From Lepidurus packardi (taxonomy: Eukaryota; Arthropoda; Branchiopoda; Notostraca; Triopsidae), in the NCBI GenBank assembly GCA_023053545.1, contig JAKZAN010000003.1, forward strand, positions 839,501 through 903,500: a stretch of DNA of 64,000 nt. Reading direction: 5' to 3'. Within the stretch, counting starts at the first letter, position 1. Each line of letters begins with the position of its first letter. Position numbers and translations under genes: made by a program. Positions 35,045-45,779 of the stretch are shown here, piece by piece. The notes beneath the pieces were generated by a model that was not told the DNA's origin, ran no database searches, and worked only from the letters and a program-made list of their open reading frames with translations.

Positions 35045-36080
35045 ATTTCCAGCAATTCCATCTTTTTTGAAGCCTTTCTGCCTGGTCTGAAAGGTCAGAA
35101 AATGATGGAGTCTTCGAGCAATAATTTTGTGGAATTTTCTTATGAGGACCGGAGCAATTGTAATTGGTCTGAAGTCTTTTGGATCCTTCGGATTTTCTTT
35201 CTTATGAATTAATATCGTTTTGTGCCTCTTTAAGCATCTAGGGATTTTCTTTAGAAATAGGTTAAAGGTTTGGCTAAGATAGTTTCAGGTATTGATTCCA
35301 GTAGTCCTATCGAGAATGCATCTATTCAAGGTGAGGAATCTTTTGTTAGTTTCTTCGTCTTGATTTCCATTTCAGAAATTGGAAGCCCAATTTCCTTAGT
35401 ACTTTGTGTATTCTGTCTTTTTGTAGGTATTTGGCTAATTATTGACTCTGTACTAAACATTTGGCTCCAAATTCTTTTGTGTATGGCGGAATAGCATATT
35501 CTTTATCTGTTGTATTGCTGTCAAAGACTTTATGCACGCAAGTTTTTCAACTCTTTCTCCAGAGTCTTTGAATGATGTGATATTTCAATTTATTGGTTGC
35601 GTTTTAGTCTTATGATTCGTTTGTTATTTATTAGGTGGATTGGAGGGTTCTTTGACATTTTCGAATTTAAACGATGGGTAAACTTTTCTTGAGTAAGTTG
35701 TTTGTAACTTTAATGACCAGCTTAAGAAGATTGATTTCAAAAGTCGCAAGTCGGTTCGTTTCTTCATCGCACCAGTTTCGAGAGTTAATCGAGCTTTTTG
35801 GCGCGTATGGAACTTTATGTATGCTGGACATGTGTACTAGATGACCATTTTGAGTTTTGAAGCATCTTTTGCAGATATCGCATGTGTAAGTGATGTTGCT
35901 TTCATCAATCGAAAAAGAGGAGGAAAAAGATAGGATGGCGTCCTGGGAATACCCAGGACTTTCGGCGCCAACACGCCGTTCCGAGGCTTTTTGTAAAGAG
36001 TACGATCCAAGAAACCCAGTCAGGCTTGGCAGGCCTGTCTGTGGTGGGGGGGCGCCAGTTGAATCGAACAAAAGGTACAC
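35045..36080 (-). pseudogene. R2-like LINE A, N-terminal finger and early RT
   Basis: 36080-35667 reads a Pro/Ser-rich N-terminus, one C2H2 finger (YTCDICKRCFKTQNGHLVH) and a Myb-like Trp-containing segment (NWCDEETNRLATFE). This finger-plus-Myb layout is characteristic of the R2 clade and binds the target site in known R2 proteins. After degraded sequence, 35210-35045 reads the RT block DPKDFRPITIAPVL and continues directly into the piece at 28594 once BEL C is removed. At least one stop or shift lies between 35667 and 35210. Confidence 0.82.
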
Positions 36081-36186
36081 TTCGGGCTCCTGGTGTAGGA
36101 TCGAATTTCGGACGCTGACCCCAGTGGTTCTATTTTATATCCCTTTATCCGATATTTTTGTCTAGCAGTTCTCTGAACTTTAGCAC

Positions 36187-36640
36187 TGTAAGAAAGTGCC
36201 TTACAAATTATAGTAGGTTCTTTGTGGCGGAAGGAGAGGCTGTGGTTATCAGGACTCACGGAGTAAAGTTAGAGTCCGAAAAAGGACTTAGACTCTGGTT
36301 CACGGATGTATTTTGTACATACACACTCTAACACCCTCTGCTAAAAGCGAGCACCAACTTTTCACCAAAGGCGAATACCGACCCCTACTAAAGGCAAATT
36401 CTGACTGCCCTGATTGATAAAATGAAAGCCACCAGGAAAACAATTAACTAGTAAGCTGAGCTATTACTTCGTTGGTGTGGGCGGTTCGTACATAATAAGG
36501 GGATTCACAGTATTGGGCAATAGCGGACTAATCAGACACATGCATGGCTTCATGCATGTGGAGGGCGACATCTAGTGTTTACGGGAGAATATAGGTGGGG
36601 TACTCAAAAATAAGCGGGAGAATAAAAGCACATTCTTACA
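36187..36640 (-). repeat. Env-Gypsy 3' LTR (454 bp)
   Basis: Nearly identical to the 5' LTR except for a block at about 36412-36481 of unrelated sequence. Includes a CATGCATG...CATGCATG inverted repeat near 36540-36560. Confidence 0.92.
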
Positions 36641-36704
36641 TCACTTCCCCCATTGGAAAAACTACGTCCCGGAGTAAAAGAAAAGAACCACGAAAACAGC
36701 CAAA

Positions 36705-38775
36705 CTATTTAAACAATTTCTGTTCAAAGGCTAGTAGTCGATCTTTAACTACTTCGGACTCCAGCTTCATGATGGTGGTTAGTCTTCCGACCTCTAGATC
36801 CAACTCTAAATTCCGACTCTTTAGGGCATTCAGCTCCTGGGTTAAGTTCTTCTGGGCTTCTAGAAGGTCGGCAGTTCGTTGGTTCAGATCCCGTTGCTGG
36901 TCGGTCTGGACTAAGTCGTTTCGTTGGCTGAAGTAACTCCATAGTTTGTATGCACCAAAGGCGAACAAGGCGATCTGCACGATAAAGAAAACTACCCCGG
37001 CCGCGAGGTAGATGTTGAGTCGGGCAGAAACATGGTGTTGAATTTCGGAATTTTCGTCCAAGAATAGTAACTTCTGTTGGGCGACAGCTTCCTTCATTTT
37101 GGCAACAGAGATCTCCCAATCATCAGTGGCGTTGAGATCAGCCAAAAGTTCCTTAATCTTGGGTAACTGACGAGGCTCAAATGGACTCAGCGTGGCGTTC
37201 CCGAAGTAGGGAGTCAAAGGCATCAAATTCAGTTCGTAGGTTTGCGATCGCACGTTGGTATATTCGGAGTAAGTGGCTGGAATCGAAAACGTAGGCGCCT
37301 GCAAAGTACACTTCGGCGGCAACACTAAAAATCCTACTCCCAGTATTTCAGTCCGCTTTTCTAAGACTCGAGAGGTTAGTGAAACATGCGGGCACAGAAG
37401 AGAAATTTTTGTAGATACGGGCGATGAATACAACCACTTACCCTCTCCTACCGGAAGTAAGGTAATTCGGCTCCGACGAATAATTTTCGTGTCGCATTCA
37501 TTGTTGATTCTTGCTTTATCATCCAAGTAAAGGGATATCGGGCAAGAGGTAGCGGTGTTATGCCGGACTATAGGGTTTTGTGTTAAGCACCAGCGCTTAT
37601 CCAATTGAAGGCAGTTTTTTAAATCATCCTGACGTAGTTCGATAAAGTTTTTTCGATCCGCGGAGATAGCCAAGTAAGGGTGATCAATTTGTGTCAAGGC
37701 GTACATGTCAGTATCCGGAACAGGAGTAGGGAAAGGCGAGAAATGGTACAATTCGAAATCATTTTGTTGGGGGGAGATAAGGATTTCGATGAACAGACGT
37801 AAACCATGGTTGAGGGACGCTGCTTTGACGTTGACGGAGGTGTACAGTTCCCAGAAATTTTTTGTTTTCGAGTTGGTCATGATGGTCCAACCAGTTGGCA
37901 ATCGTCCTTCAATCTCTCGAAGTACAGGAACGATCCTCGTTGGGGGTAGGAGATGTTTGGGAATACGTCCAATTGAGATTAGAGTGAGGTCATCATTTAG
38001 GTATTGTAATAAACTATTGGTCAACCGTAGGTTCGTCTGTATTTCTGCCGTAGCTGAAGTAATTCCTAGCAGCTCGCCTAATATTTGATCGGAATTATGT
38101 TGATGGGTTTGTAGATTGGATCGAATATTATCTATGGTTTGTCCGACTAGGCTAATCGCTTGGGTTAGGTTATGGAGCGTTCCACGATTGCGTAGGATGT
38201 CATCATGTGTGGTTTGAATCAGGGAGGCTTGTAATTCTTGCACATGAGCAATGCTGCTTGTCTGTTTGGTCATACTATCGATTCGGCTATTAATTTGGTC
38301 GATATCTCCGTCACCCGCGGTACCGAAAAGGAAGTGTAGTATCGTACTTCCGCCAGGGATGAGTACAAAACGTTTGGTCCGATCATTGAGGGTTGTTATA
38401 CGTCGGATATTTTCTAGTTTGATTTTTATCTCGTTGAAATCTTTCGTAAATAGGCGATTTTCTCGGTTGATGGTAAGGTTAACTAAAACCAAGAAGTTTT
38501 GGAATTCCGTGACTTTGGTTTCGATGTGGGTGTCTATGGGACGGAAGTTTCTTAGATATTAGGCCAAATTTTCCATAATGATGTCATAAGGCGTAAGATC
38601 TATATCGGAGACTATGGTCCACTTCGAATTGGTGAGGGTTAATTGATCTTCGTATTTGAAGATACTTCCCAGGGTGGGATTCCAACTCTGGGCTGACTGG
38701 TCCAACCATGACAAGAAAGACGCATATCCAAAATGCTATCGGTCCTAGAAGGGATTTTTTGAAGAGGATGAGCAA
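36705..38775 (-). pseudogene. env: Envelope-like glycoprotein (F-protein type), 5' part broken
   Basis: The long frame 38492-36705 (595 codons) has a furin-like site RTKR at about 38370-38381 followed by a hydrophobic, Gly-rich stretch like a fusion peptide. A long helical ectodomain follows, with Cys mainly in its C-terminal half. Near residues 505-530 is a transmembrane helix (AAGVVFFIVQIALFAF), then a cytoplasmic tail with a predicted coiled coil. The N-terminus with a hydrophobic signal (IAFWICVFLVMVG) lies at 38775-38584 in another frame, and a stop lies between the two pieces. It belongs to the baculovirus F-like envelope family of errantiviruses. This copy cannot make a complete protein from one frame. 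Confidence 0.85.
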
Positions 38776-38826
38776 ACGGCAACTTTCTACAGGTGGGTGA
38801 TAATTTTACTGGTGGGAAATCGATCC

Positions 38827-39941
38827 TCATTTAAAATACTGTACGTCTTGAGAGAAACGTACGGGGGGCTTTACGACTCTTCCCGAGCGGGTGGTTAGGG
38901 TTGGGCGGTTATCTATGGGTGGAAACAATAATCGAGGTTGCACTACTGGTAAGGGTGGGTCACTTATGGAACGGGAGCGTATTAATACTTCTGTGGGGAG
39001 TGACATAGGCTCGGAGGAAGAAGAATGGGGGGCACAAATTTCTGCAGGTGTACTAACGGTTCGGGGTCGGAAAGCATGAGGAAAGTTGTAAGTCGGGAAG
39101 GAATCATCAGAAACAATGAAATTAGATGGGGGTTGGAGATCACTTTGATAAGGGGTGGAAACATCAGGGGAGGAGGGAGTACTCGTAGAAGAATTTGGGT
39201 CGAGAGCTGGACTTCGATGGGTGGACCAGGTTTGCTCATCTGTCAAGGCGGGAAAAGGTGAAGAAGTAGGGCTGGTAGGCCTAGATTCGGGCATCGAGAA
39301 GTTTGAGTAATCTGAGGAGTCCGAGGAATTTTCCGGGCTGGCTGGAGCGGGGGACAAGTTTTGGAAGGCGGGAGGTGGCGTCAATGGTCGGGAGGGGGTG
39401 GTGTTGGGATGGGGAGTAGGAAAGTTAAGGGCCGGGGGTGGGGGTACATAGATTTCAACGGTGGGGGGTGTTAATTCTGCGGCGGATTTTAGTAATTGAT
39501 CGATCTGATCGAGGAGTTTATCCGTTTGTTCTTCGAGTTTTTCTGTGGTTGGGGGTTTCTTGGGTTTTGGGGATTCCGCTCCCTTGGGGCCATTTGTCCA
39601 ATTATGGATTCGGTAATTGGGGCATCTCCCGAGAAGAATCTTTCCACGTAATGTTTTAATCTATTTACGTTAACGTTCTCGTCGGTTTTGGTTTTGATGT
39701 CTTGTATCACGAAAATTTCATCTCCCGTCTGTTTGATAATTCGATAGGGGCCCAACCAAGAATTCATCGTTAATTTGGGGGACTCTCCGATTTTCAAAGC
39801 GGTATTTAATTTTAACACTTTGTCACCGACATGGAAGGTTTGGGGTTTGACGCGTCGATCGTAAGCCCTTTTTTGCTTCTCATGAGCAGAGATCAGCTGC
39901 GTTTGGACATAAGAGAAAGCATTGTGTAGGCGTTGGACCAT
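38827..39941 (-). pseudogene. Env-Gypsy integrase C-terminal domain and Pol tail
   Basis: 39941-39489 reads the integrase C-terminal domain (VGDKVLKLNTAL, SWLGPYRII). A frameshift near 39530-39560 leads to a Pro/Ser-rich tail ending at 38827 with RSGRVVKPPVRF, a common end of Gypsy Pol. The join to the core upstream is a shift at a 7-base G-run at 39980-39986 on the plus strand. Confidence 0.82.
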
Positions 39942-41488
39942 TTCTGCTTTATAGTCCTCGTCGATGGCGTAATTCTTCTGGGGGGGATTAAAATAGGATT
40001 TAAGTCGAGAATGGGGTCTCTTCCGTGCATGAGGAAGAAGGGGGTTTCGTTTGTGCTAGCGTTCACGGATGTTCTGTACGCGAACAAAACATAGTCTAAT
40101 TGTTCGTCCCAAGACCGTTGGTTTCCGTCGCACATTTTGGCTAATCCATCCATTAAAACGCGATGGTGTCGTTCTACCATACCATTACATTTAGGGTTGT
40201 AGGCGGTAGTGTTGGTTTTGCTGATATTGAAAAAGGTGCAGACCTCTTTAACTAGACTTGATAGGAAGTTTGTTCCTCTATCAGACAGTAGCTCTATAGG
40301 TACACCATGGCGACAGATAATTTTTTCCACGAAAATGCGAGCAACGGTTTTCGCGTCTTGGGTTTGCATAGGGAAAGCTTCAGACCATTTGCTAAAGTGA
40401 TCCACGAAAACCAATAGATATTTGTTTCCATTTAAGGTGGGGGGAAATGGGCCCAAAACATCAACGGCGACTCGGTGAAACGGTTCACGAACAGGGGGAA
40501 GCGTCCCGAGTGGGACATTAATTTGAGGGGTGGGGGATTTTCGTCGGGCACAGACATCACAGGATTTGCAATACTTCTCCACGTCGTTGAACATTCTTTT
40601 CCAGAAAAAGCGACTGCGGATTTTGGTGAATGTTTTCGAAATACCAAGGTGTCCGGCTAAATCATGGTCATGATTAGATTCCAAAATTTCGGGGACGAGA
40701 ACTTGGGGGATGACTAATTGGGTGAGGATTTCATGACGAGGGGAATTTGGTCGAGGCATTGCATAGTGATATAATAGCTTGGTGTCAGGATCTATAAAGA
40801 AGTTTTCAACTTCGAAAAGCCAGGGTGGGTGTTGATTTCCTTTCCCAGGGTTTTGTCCACGTGAAATGTAATCGTAGAGTGGGCGACAATAAGAGTCAGC
40901 ATATTGAAGTTTTCGAAGCTGGGTTTCTGTTATCTCCATTAATTTGAGTCGTCCATCCTGTGAAGCCGAATTAATCTGTGCTATTTCATGGCTTGGACAG
41001 GATGGTAAGGCTATACGGGAAAGAGCGTCAGCGTTCTTGTTCAGACGTCCGGGACGATATTGTATGTCATAATCGTATTCTGCTAAAGTTAATGACCAAC
41101 GCACTAAACGAGGGGATGAGTCTTTTACTGACATTAACCATCGGAGGGAATTATGGTCAGTGTAAACGGAAAAATGTCGGCCGTACAGGAATGTCCTGAA
41201 ATGTTTCACAGCCCAAACGATTGCCAAAGCTTCCTTTTCCGTCGTTGCATAGTTTCTCTCAGCTTTGTTTAACAAGCGGCTAGCATAGGCGATGGCAACT
41301 TCTTTACCTTCTTGGGTTTGAGCAAGGACAGCTCCAACAGCAAAATCCGAAGCATCCGTGTGGAGGAAGAAGGGTTGCTCAAAGTCTGGGTAAGCTAGAA
41401 TGGGCCAGGTCATTAAGTGACCCTTGAGTCGTAAAAAGGCTTCATCTTCTTCTGCATTCCATCGAAAATCTACGTCTTTCCCCGTCAA
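39893..41488 (-). pseudogene. Env-Gypsy RNase H and integrase core
   Basis: 531 open codons in the same frame as the RT piece. RNase H shows HTDASDFAVGAVL and YTDHNSLRWLM. The zinc domain has HDLAGHLGISKT and CKSCDVCARRK, and the core has AVDVLGPF, LLSDRGTNF and NPKCNGMVERHH, giving a complete D, D, E set. The frame is lost near 39980 at a homopolymer. Confidence 0.9.
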
Positions 41489-41512
41489 TTTGTGAAGAGG
41501 GGCTGCAATTTT

Positions 41513-43463
41513 TTAAAATCCTTTGATAAAACGGCGATAATAACCAGCAATTCCCAAAAAGGTTTGAACTTCGTTTACGGTAGTGGGAGTGGGGTATGCA
41601 ACTATAGCGCTAATTTTATCGGGATCGGGTTCGACTCCGTTTTGAGAGACAAAGTGACCAAGGTATTTAATCCGGTCCTTAAACAATTCGCATTTGGATG
41701 GTTTTAATTTTAATCCGGCATCCCGTAATCGTTCAAAGACCAGATTTAAGCGTTCCAGATGTTCCTCAAAGGTTTTACTATGGACAATGATATCATCGAT
41801 ATAAGCTAGGCAGATTTTATTCACTAGGCCTCGGAGTACGTTGTTCATTAATCGCTGGAAAGTGGCAGGGGCGTTACAAAGTCCGAAGGGCATGCGGTTA
41901 AATTCGTAATGCCCGTATGGAGACGAGAAAGCTGTTTTTTCTTGATCTTCCGGTTCCAATTCGATCTGCCAAAAACCGTTGATGAGGTCGAACAGGGAAA
42001 AATATTTAGACTTAGCTAAACAGTTAAAGGATTCGTGGATATTGGGTAAGGGATACTGATCTTTTCTCGTGATCGCGTTTAGCTTTCGGTAGTCTATCAC
42101 TAAACGTTTGGTTCCATCCTTTTTGTCAACCAAAAGAACGGGTGCTCCCCAAGGTGAATTTGATTCCCTGATAATTCCTACTTCCAATAGGCTTTTAATT
42201 TTGCTCTCCATCACAGGTTGTAGAGCTTCGGGGACGCGATAGGGTTTTTGATGAATAGGGGGATTACCCTGAACATCTATTCTATGTCGAACCTTAGAAG
42301 TTTGTCCCATGTCCATGTCACCTTGGGCGAAAATGTCGGAATTGGCTTCCAGGAGCTCAAGCAGTTTGAATTTTTGATCGGAGGAAATGTTATTACCGAT
42401 GTTGAACTTGTTGGGGTCAAAGGGACGGAGGTTCTCGTCAGAGTTTTCGGATTGACGAGTTATCTTAACATGATTGACTGGAAAGGAGCTAGCACTAGGG
42501 TTAACTTCAAGATCTAAGATACCCATGAAATCGGTCGTCATGAAATTGTGGATTTCGTTAGATTGATTTGTAATTAGTATGGGTATTTTTGTAGTGCCAT
42601 CCGTTAGCACCATGACTGGTTCAACATAGACATTGGGTCGTAGCAAATCAGCGGGTTCGAGAATGCCGGTTTTCCCGTAGCGCGGGATAAAGCGAAAACT
42701 ACTTGATTTATCGGCTCGTTTAGGGATCTCGATTCTCCCGTAAACGGTTCGACTGGTGTAGGGCAACACGGAGATATTTTTGTCTAAAAAGACACGGTAC
42801 CTAGACTTTTCTATGTGCGGAATTTCAGGCACATCTGGGGTTGGGATTTTGAGAGGGGCAGGGATTTGTCTGACAGAGTCAATAAGGCTAGATAATAACT
42901 CTAGTTGACGGGTAACATGATCTGGGGTTGGAATAGGGGAATTTGTGGAAGGGGGATTGGGGGATGGACACATTGGAGTAGTTGGTGGGGTAATGGTAGG
43001 GCAAGGGTAAGGTAACGATAGTGATGGAGCATCAGCCTTTTCTTTGGGTTGGCTTGGGGGGTTACGAAAAATTACGAGTTGCAACTTTCCGTCTATAATT
43101 AGGTCATGTTGGCAAATAAAATCTATTCCCAAGACCATGTCACAATTTATGTGGGGGCTAACCACGAAATCATGTCTAAATCTTCGTCCTGCTAGACCGA
43201 TTTCGGCGTGAACGGCTCCTTTTGTTAGCAATTCCGCATTCAAAATTGAATATAAGCGGACATTTGAGGGGGTATGGGAGAAGATGAATCCGCTATTTTT
43301 TAGTTCATTATAGACGGATTCCTTCATAAGTGAAACCCCTGCTCCACTATCGACAAGGGCAGAGTATGAAAATTGTCCAACATCTGCCTTTAACACAGGA
43401 GTCTTGACACCGGTGGATACTTCGGCTACGACATCGTTAAAATAAACTGGGGGCGGACAACGT
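41513..43463 (-). pseudogene. pol: Env-Gypsy protease and reverse transcriptase
   Basis: Open from the stop near 43464 to a TAA at 41513-41515. Protease: ALVDSGAGVSLM (about 43350). RT: NSPWGAPVLLVDKKDG, the palm YFSLFDLINGFWQI, MPFGLCNAPATFQ and the catalytic YIDDIIVH. The frame continues past the TAA into RNase H at 41488, so this is a single nonsense change at a normally Ser-containing position. No ATG near the start: Pol would be made by frameshift from gag. In this copy gag and pol lie in the same frame with several stops between. Confidence 0.9.
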
Positions 43464-43507
43464 TAGCGGGTATGGTAGCATTATTTGGTGATGACGTTGC
43501 GTCATCA

Positions 43508-45001
43508 CTAAATTGGGGGGGGTGGAGGAATAATTGGGAGGTGAGGTTGGGTTTTAACTCGAGGGGGCAAGGGCTTTTTGCGGGGTAAAGCGGTTCCCAT
43601 CCGACCCTCGGCGGTGGGCCTTTTTAGTTTTTTTGGGGGGTTGTTACCGAAAAGGACTTTCTCGACTTCTCTCTGCTGCTCCAAGGAGGGAAGGGGAAAC
43701 GGAGGTCTAGTTCCCCATTTGGCGGCTAAAGCATCTTGGAGGAATGGACAAGTCTTTACAATGTGTCCTTGGTTATGACAATATTTGCAAACAGGAGTAT
43801 TGTCATTGCGCGTGTCAACCGGGTTACGGGGAGGCTGAGGATTACCCTGGGAACCTTGCGGGTGGTGGAATGGTTGTTGTGGGCGTTGGTTAAAGCCTCG
43901 GGATTGGAGAGGGTGATAGGCTGGGCGGAAAGTGGGGCGGAAAGGACCTTGATTCCGTCCTTCTCGGGCAGGAAGGTGGGATGGTGACAGGGGACGAGGG
44001 TTAACGCTTCTTCCTTGTCCATTACCACTTGGACGGTAAGAGGGAGGGCCGGGTGGTTGGGAATCGAGGGCGGCTACAGGATGATGGGAATAAGGCTCCT
44101 CGAACTCTGAAAAAACACCAGCGATCCTAGATTTTGTCTCCTGCAGGAGAGTTTTTTGTTCGGCCGCCATGTCTCTAATCTGCTGAAGGTAGCGGTTGGC
44201 GGTGTCCATAAATTCGGTGGGGAAGGTTGGGAGGGGAACAAAATTTTTCTCTTCGGTACGGGCAAGGGTGACAATCTCGTCAAATCGCAAATCTTGATCG
44301 CCAAGAGTTCGTCGGACAAGAGGTTTGAGGGCTACATTTAAGCCTCGGAGGAAAGCTGATTTATTGATTTCCTCGATGGCGGTTGCTGCACCCGCGTCGC
44401 CTTGATTTAGACGTTGGTAAAGTTTCCCGTGACGATCTCGAGAATGGGCGAGTAGTTTTTGCGCGTATTGCGCTATTTTTTCGGTTGGGCCTTGGGTAGG
44501 TGGTTCCTGCTCATCTACTTCCGGGTAATGAAACCGGGTGAGGAAGGATTCTCGGAAGGTGTCCCAATTAGTTTTCGTTGGGCCATCCAACATTCGATAA
44601 AAAATGAGGGCTTCTCCCTCGAGTCTTCCGTGAACGGCTCTCAGGATCCTATCACTATGGTCTGGATAGCTGCTTAATTGCATACTTAGTGCAACTAACC
44701 AGTCTTTGATTCGAGGTCCACCGTCGTATTTTGGGATCTGGTTTAATATGGCAATGATTGATTCACTGCTAGGGGTATTGGAAGGGGTAGTTGGACGGGA
44801 GAAGGTGATTAAGTCGGAATCGTCAAGAGCGAGAGGTTGTCCTAGAAACGTGAAGCTAGGGGCAGTTGGACGAGTGATGCCAGTGGTAGACATCGTAGGT
44901 GCAGCGGCGGGTGCAAACACCGATGGAAGGGGTGGGAGGTTGAGAAGGGCAGTAGAAGTACTTGGGTTACCTGTAGGCAACGGGTTGCCGCGGGCGTCCA
45001 T
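43508..45001 (-). CDS. gag: Env-Gypsy gag
   Basis: 497 codons from the ATG at 45001, 24 bp inside the PBS. It has a Pro/Thr-rich N-terminus, a capsid-like region (IPKYDGGPRIKDWLVAL, FRESFLTRFHYP), a linker rich in Pro, Gly, Arg and His, and a zinc knuckle CKYCHNQGHIVKTC near residue 408. It ends in a Pro run encoded by an 8-base C-run (plus-strand G-run 43515-43522), where a shift by one base would give a longer reading into the pol overlap. The natural gag end may therefore differ. Confidence 0.88.
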   Translation of the reverse strand: MDARGNPLPTGNPSTSTALLNLPPLPSVFAPAAAPTMSTTGITRPTAPSFTFLGQPLALDDSDLITFSRPTTPSNTPSSESIIAILNQIPKYDGGPRIKDWLVALSMQLSSYPDHSDRILRAVHGRLEGEALIFYRMLDGPTKTNWDTFRESFLTRFHYPEVDEQEPPTQGPTEKIAQYAQKLLAHSRDRHGKLYQRLNQGDAGAATAIEEINKSAFLRGLNVALKPLVRRTLGDQDLRFDEIVTLARTEEKNFVPLPTFPTEFMDTANRYLQQIRDMAAEQKTLLQETKSRIAGVFSEFEEPYSHHPVAALDSQPPGPPSYRPSGNGQGRSVNPRPLSPSHLPAREGRNQGPFRPTFRPAYHPLQSRGFNQRPQQPFHHPQGSQGNPQPPRNPVDTRNDNTPVCKYCHNQGHIVKTCPFLQDALAAKWGTRPPFPLPSLEQQREVEKVLFGNNPPKKLKRPTAEGRMGTALPRKKPLPPRVKTQPHLPIIPPPPPI

Positions 45002-45024
45002 GATGTCGTGAGCCTAAAAGCCAA

Positions 45025-45041
45025 TCCTACCGACTGCGCCA
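45025..45041 (-). other. Env-Gypsy primer binding site, tRNA-Ser-like
   Basis: Minus strand TGGCGCAGTCGGTAGGA, two bases inside the LTR. It matches the PBS known from 17.6, 297 and ZAM-type elements (from memory). Confidence 0.82.
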
Positions 45042-45043
45042 GT

Positions 45044-45505
45044 TGTAAGAAAGTGTCTTACAAATTATAGTAGGTTCTTTGTGGCGGAAGGAGAGGCTGT
45101 GGTTCTCAGGACTCACGGAGTAAAGTTAGAGTCCGAAAAAGGACTTAGACTCTGGTTCACGGATGTATTTTGTACATACACACTCTAACACCCTCTGCTA
45201 AAAGCGAGCACCAACTTTTCACCAAAGGCGAATACCGACCCCTACTAAAGGCAAATTCTGACTGCCCGTAATGTATTGCTGGCTGCCCGTAATGTATTGC
45301 TGGCTGAGAATAACATTGTCAAGATCTGCGACTGTAAAATGGATGGCGGTTCGTACATAATAAGGGGATTCACAGTATTGGGCAATAGCGGACTAATCAG
45401 ACACATGCATGGCTTCATGCATGTGGAGGGCGACATCTAGTGTTTACGGGAGAATATAGGTGGGGTACTCAAAAATAAGCGGCAGAATAAAAGCACATTC
45501 TTACA
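45044..45505 (-). repeat. Env-Gypsy 5' LTR (462 bp)
   Basis: Pairs with 36187-36640. Its variable block (about 45269-45347) includes two tandem 21 bp units with core GTAATGTATTGCTGGCT. Confidence 0.92.
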
Positions 45506-45538
45506 GCACCTACTATCTTCCAGAACTAGGGGTATGTC

Positions 45539-45548
45539 GATGGCTCTG
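45539..45548. repeat. LINE C target-site duplication, 3' copy
   Basis: GATGGCTCTG here and at 50405-50414, exactly at the poly-T run and at the LINE 5' end. Confidence 0.88.
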
Positions 45549-45779
45549 TTTTTTTTTTTTTTTTTTTTTTTCCGTGTATTTTAAGCGTGAGCTAAGCTCG
45601 TTGCTTACCTCGATATTTACAAAGGTCATAAAACTGTTTACAGGGGATCATAACCTCTGTTCACTCATTCTATGTACATGGTTTGTGTTATTACTAACAA
45701 CAAACCCACACACACACACACATACTTTTATTCTTCACAATATTATTATTAAGGAAGATGGGGCAATATAAAGTAGTTT

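Larger units (their letters stand above)
36187..45505 (-). mobile_element. Env-bearing Gypsy (errantivirus-like) element, complete
   Basis: LTRs (36187-36640 and 45044-45505) start TGTAAGAA and end TTCTTACA. The interior holds a tRNA-Ser-type PBS, gag, pol and an envelope-like ORF in that order on the minus strand. GCAC flanks both ends (36183-36186 and 45506-45509), a 4 bp purine-pyrimidine alternating duplication as in errantiviruses. Lesions: a stop between RT and RNase H, shifts at homopolymer runs in the integrase, and a broken env N-terminus. The copy is otherwise full length. Confidence 0.94.

Noticed and set aside
43508..43530. Programmed frameshift site at the env-Gypsy gag end
   Set aside because: The C-run is followed by several stops and pol is in the same frame as gag in this copy, so an indel in the run is as likely; not claimed as a recoding signal.
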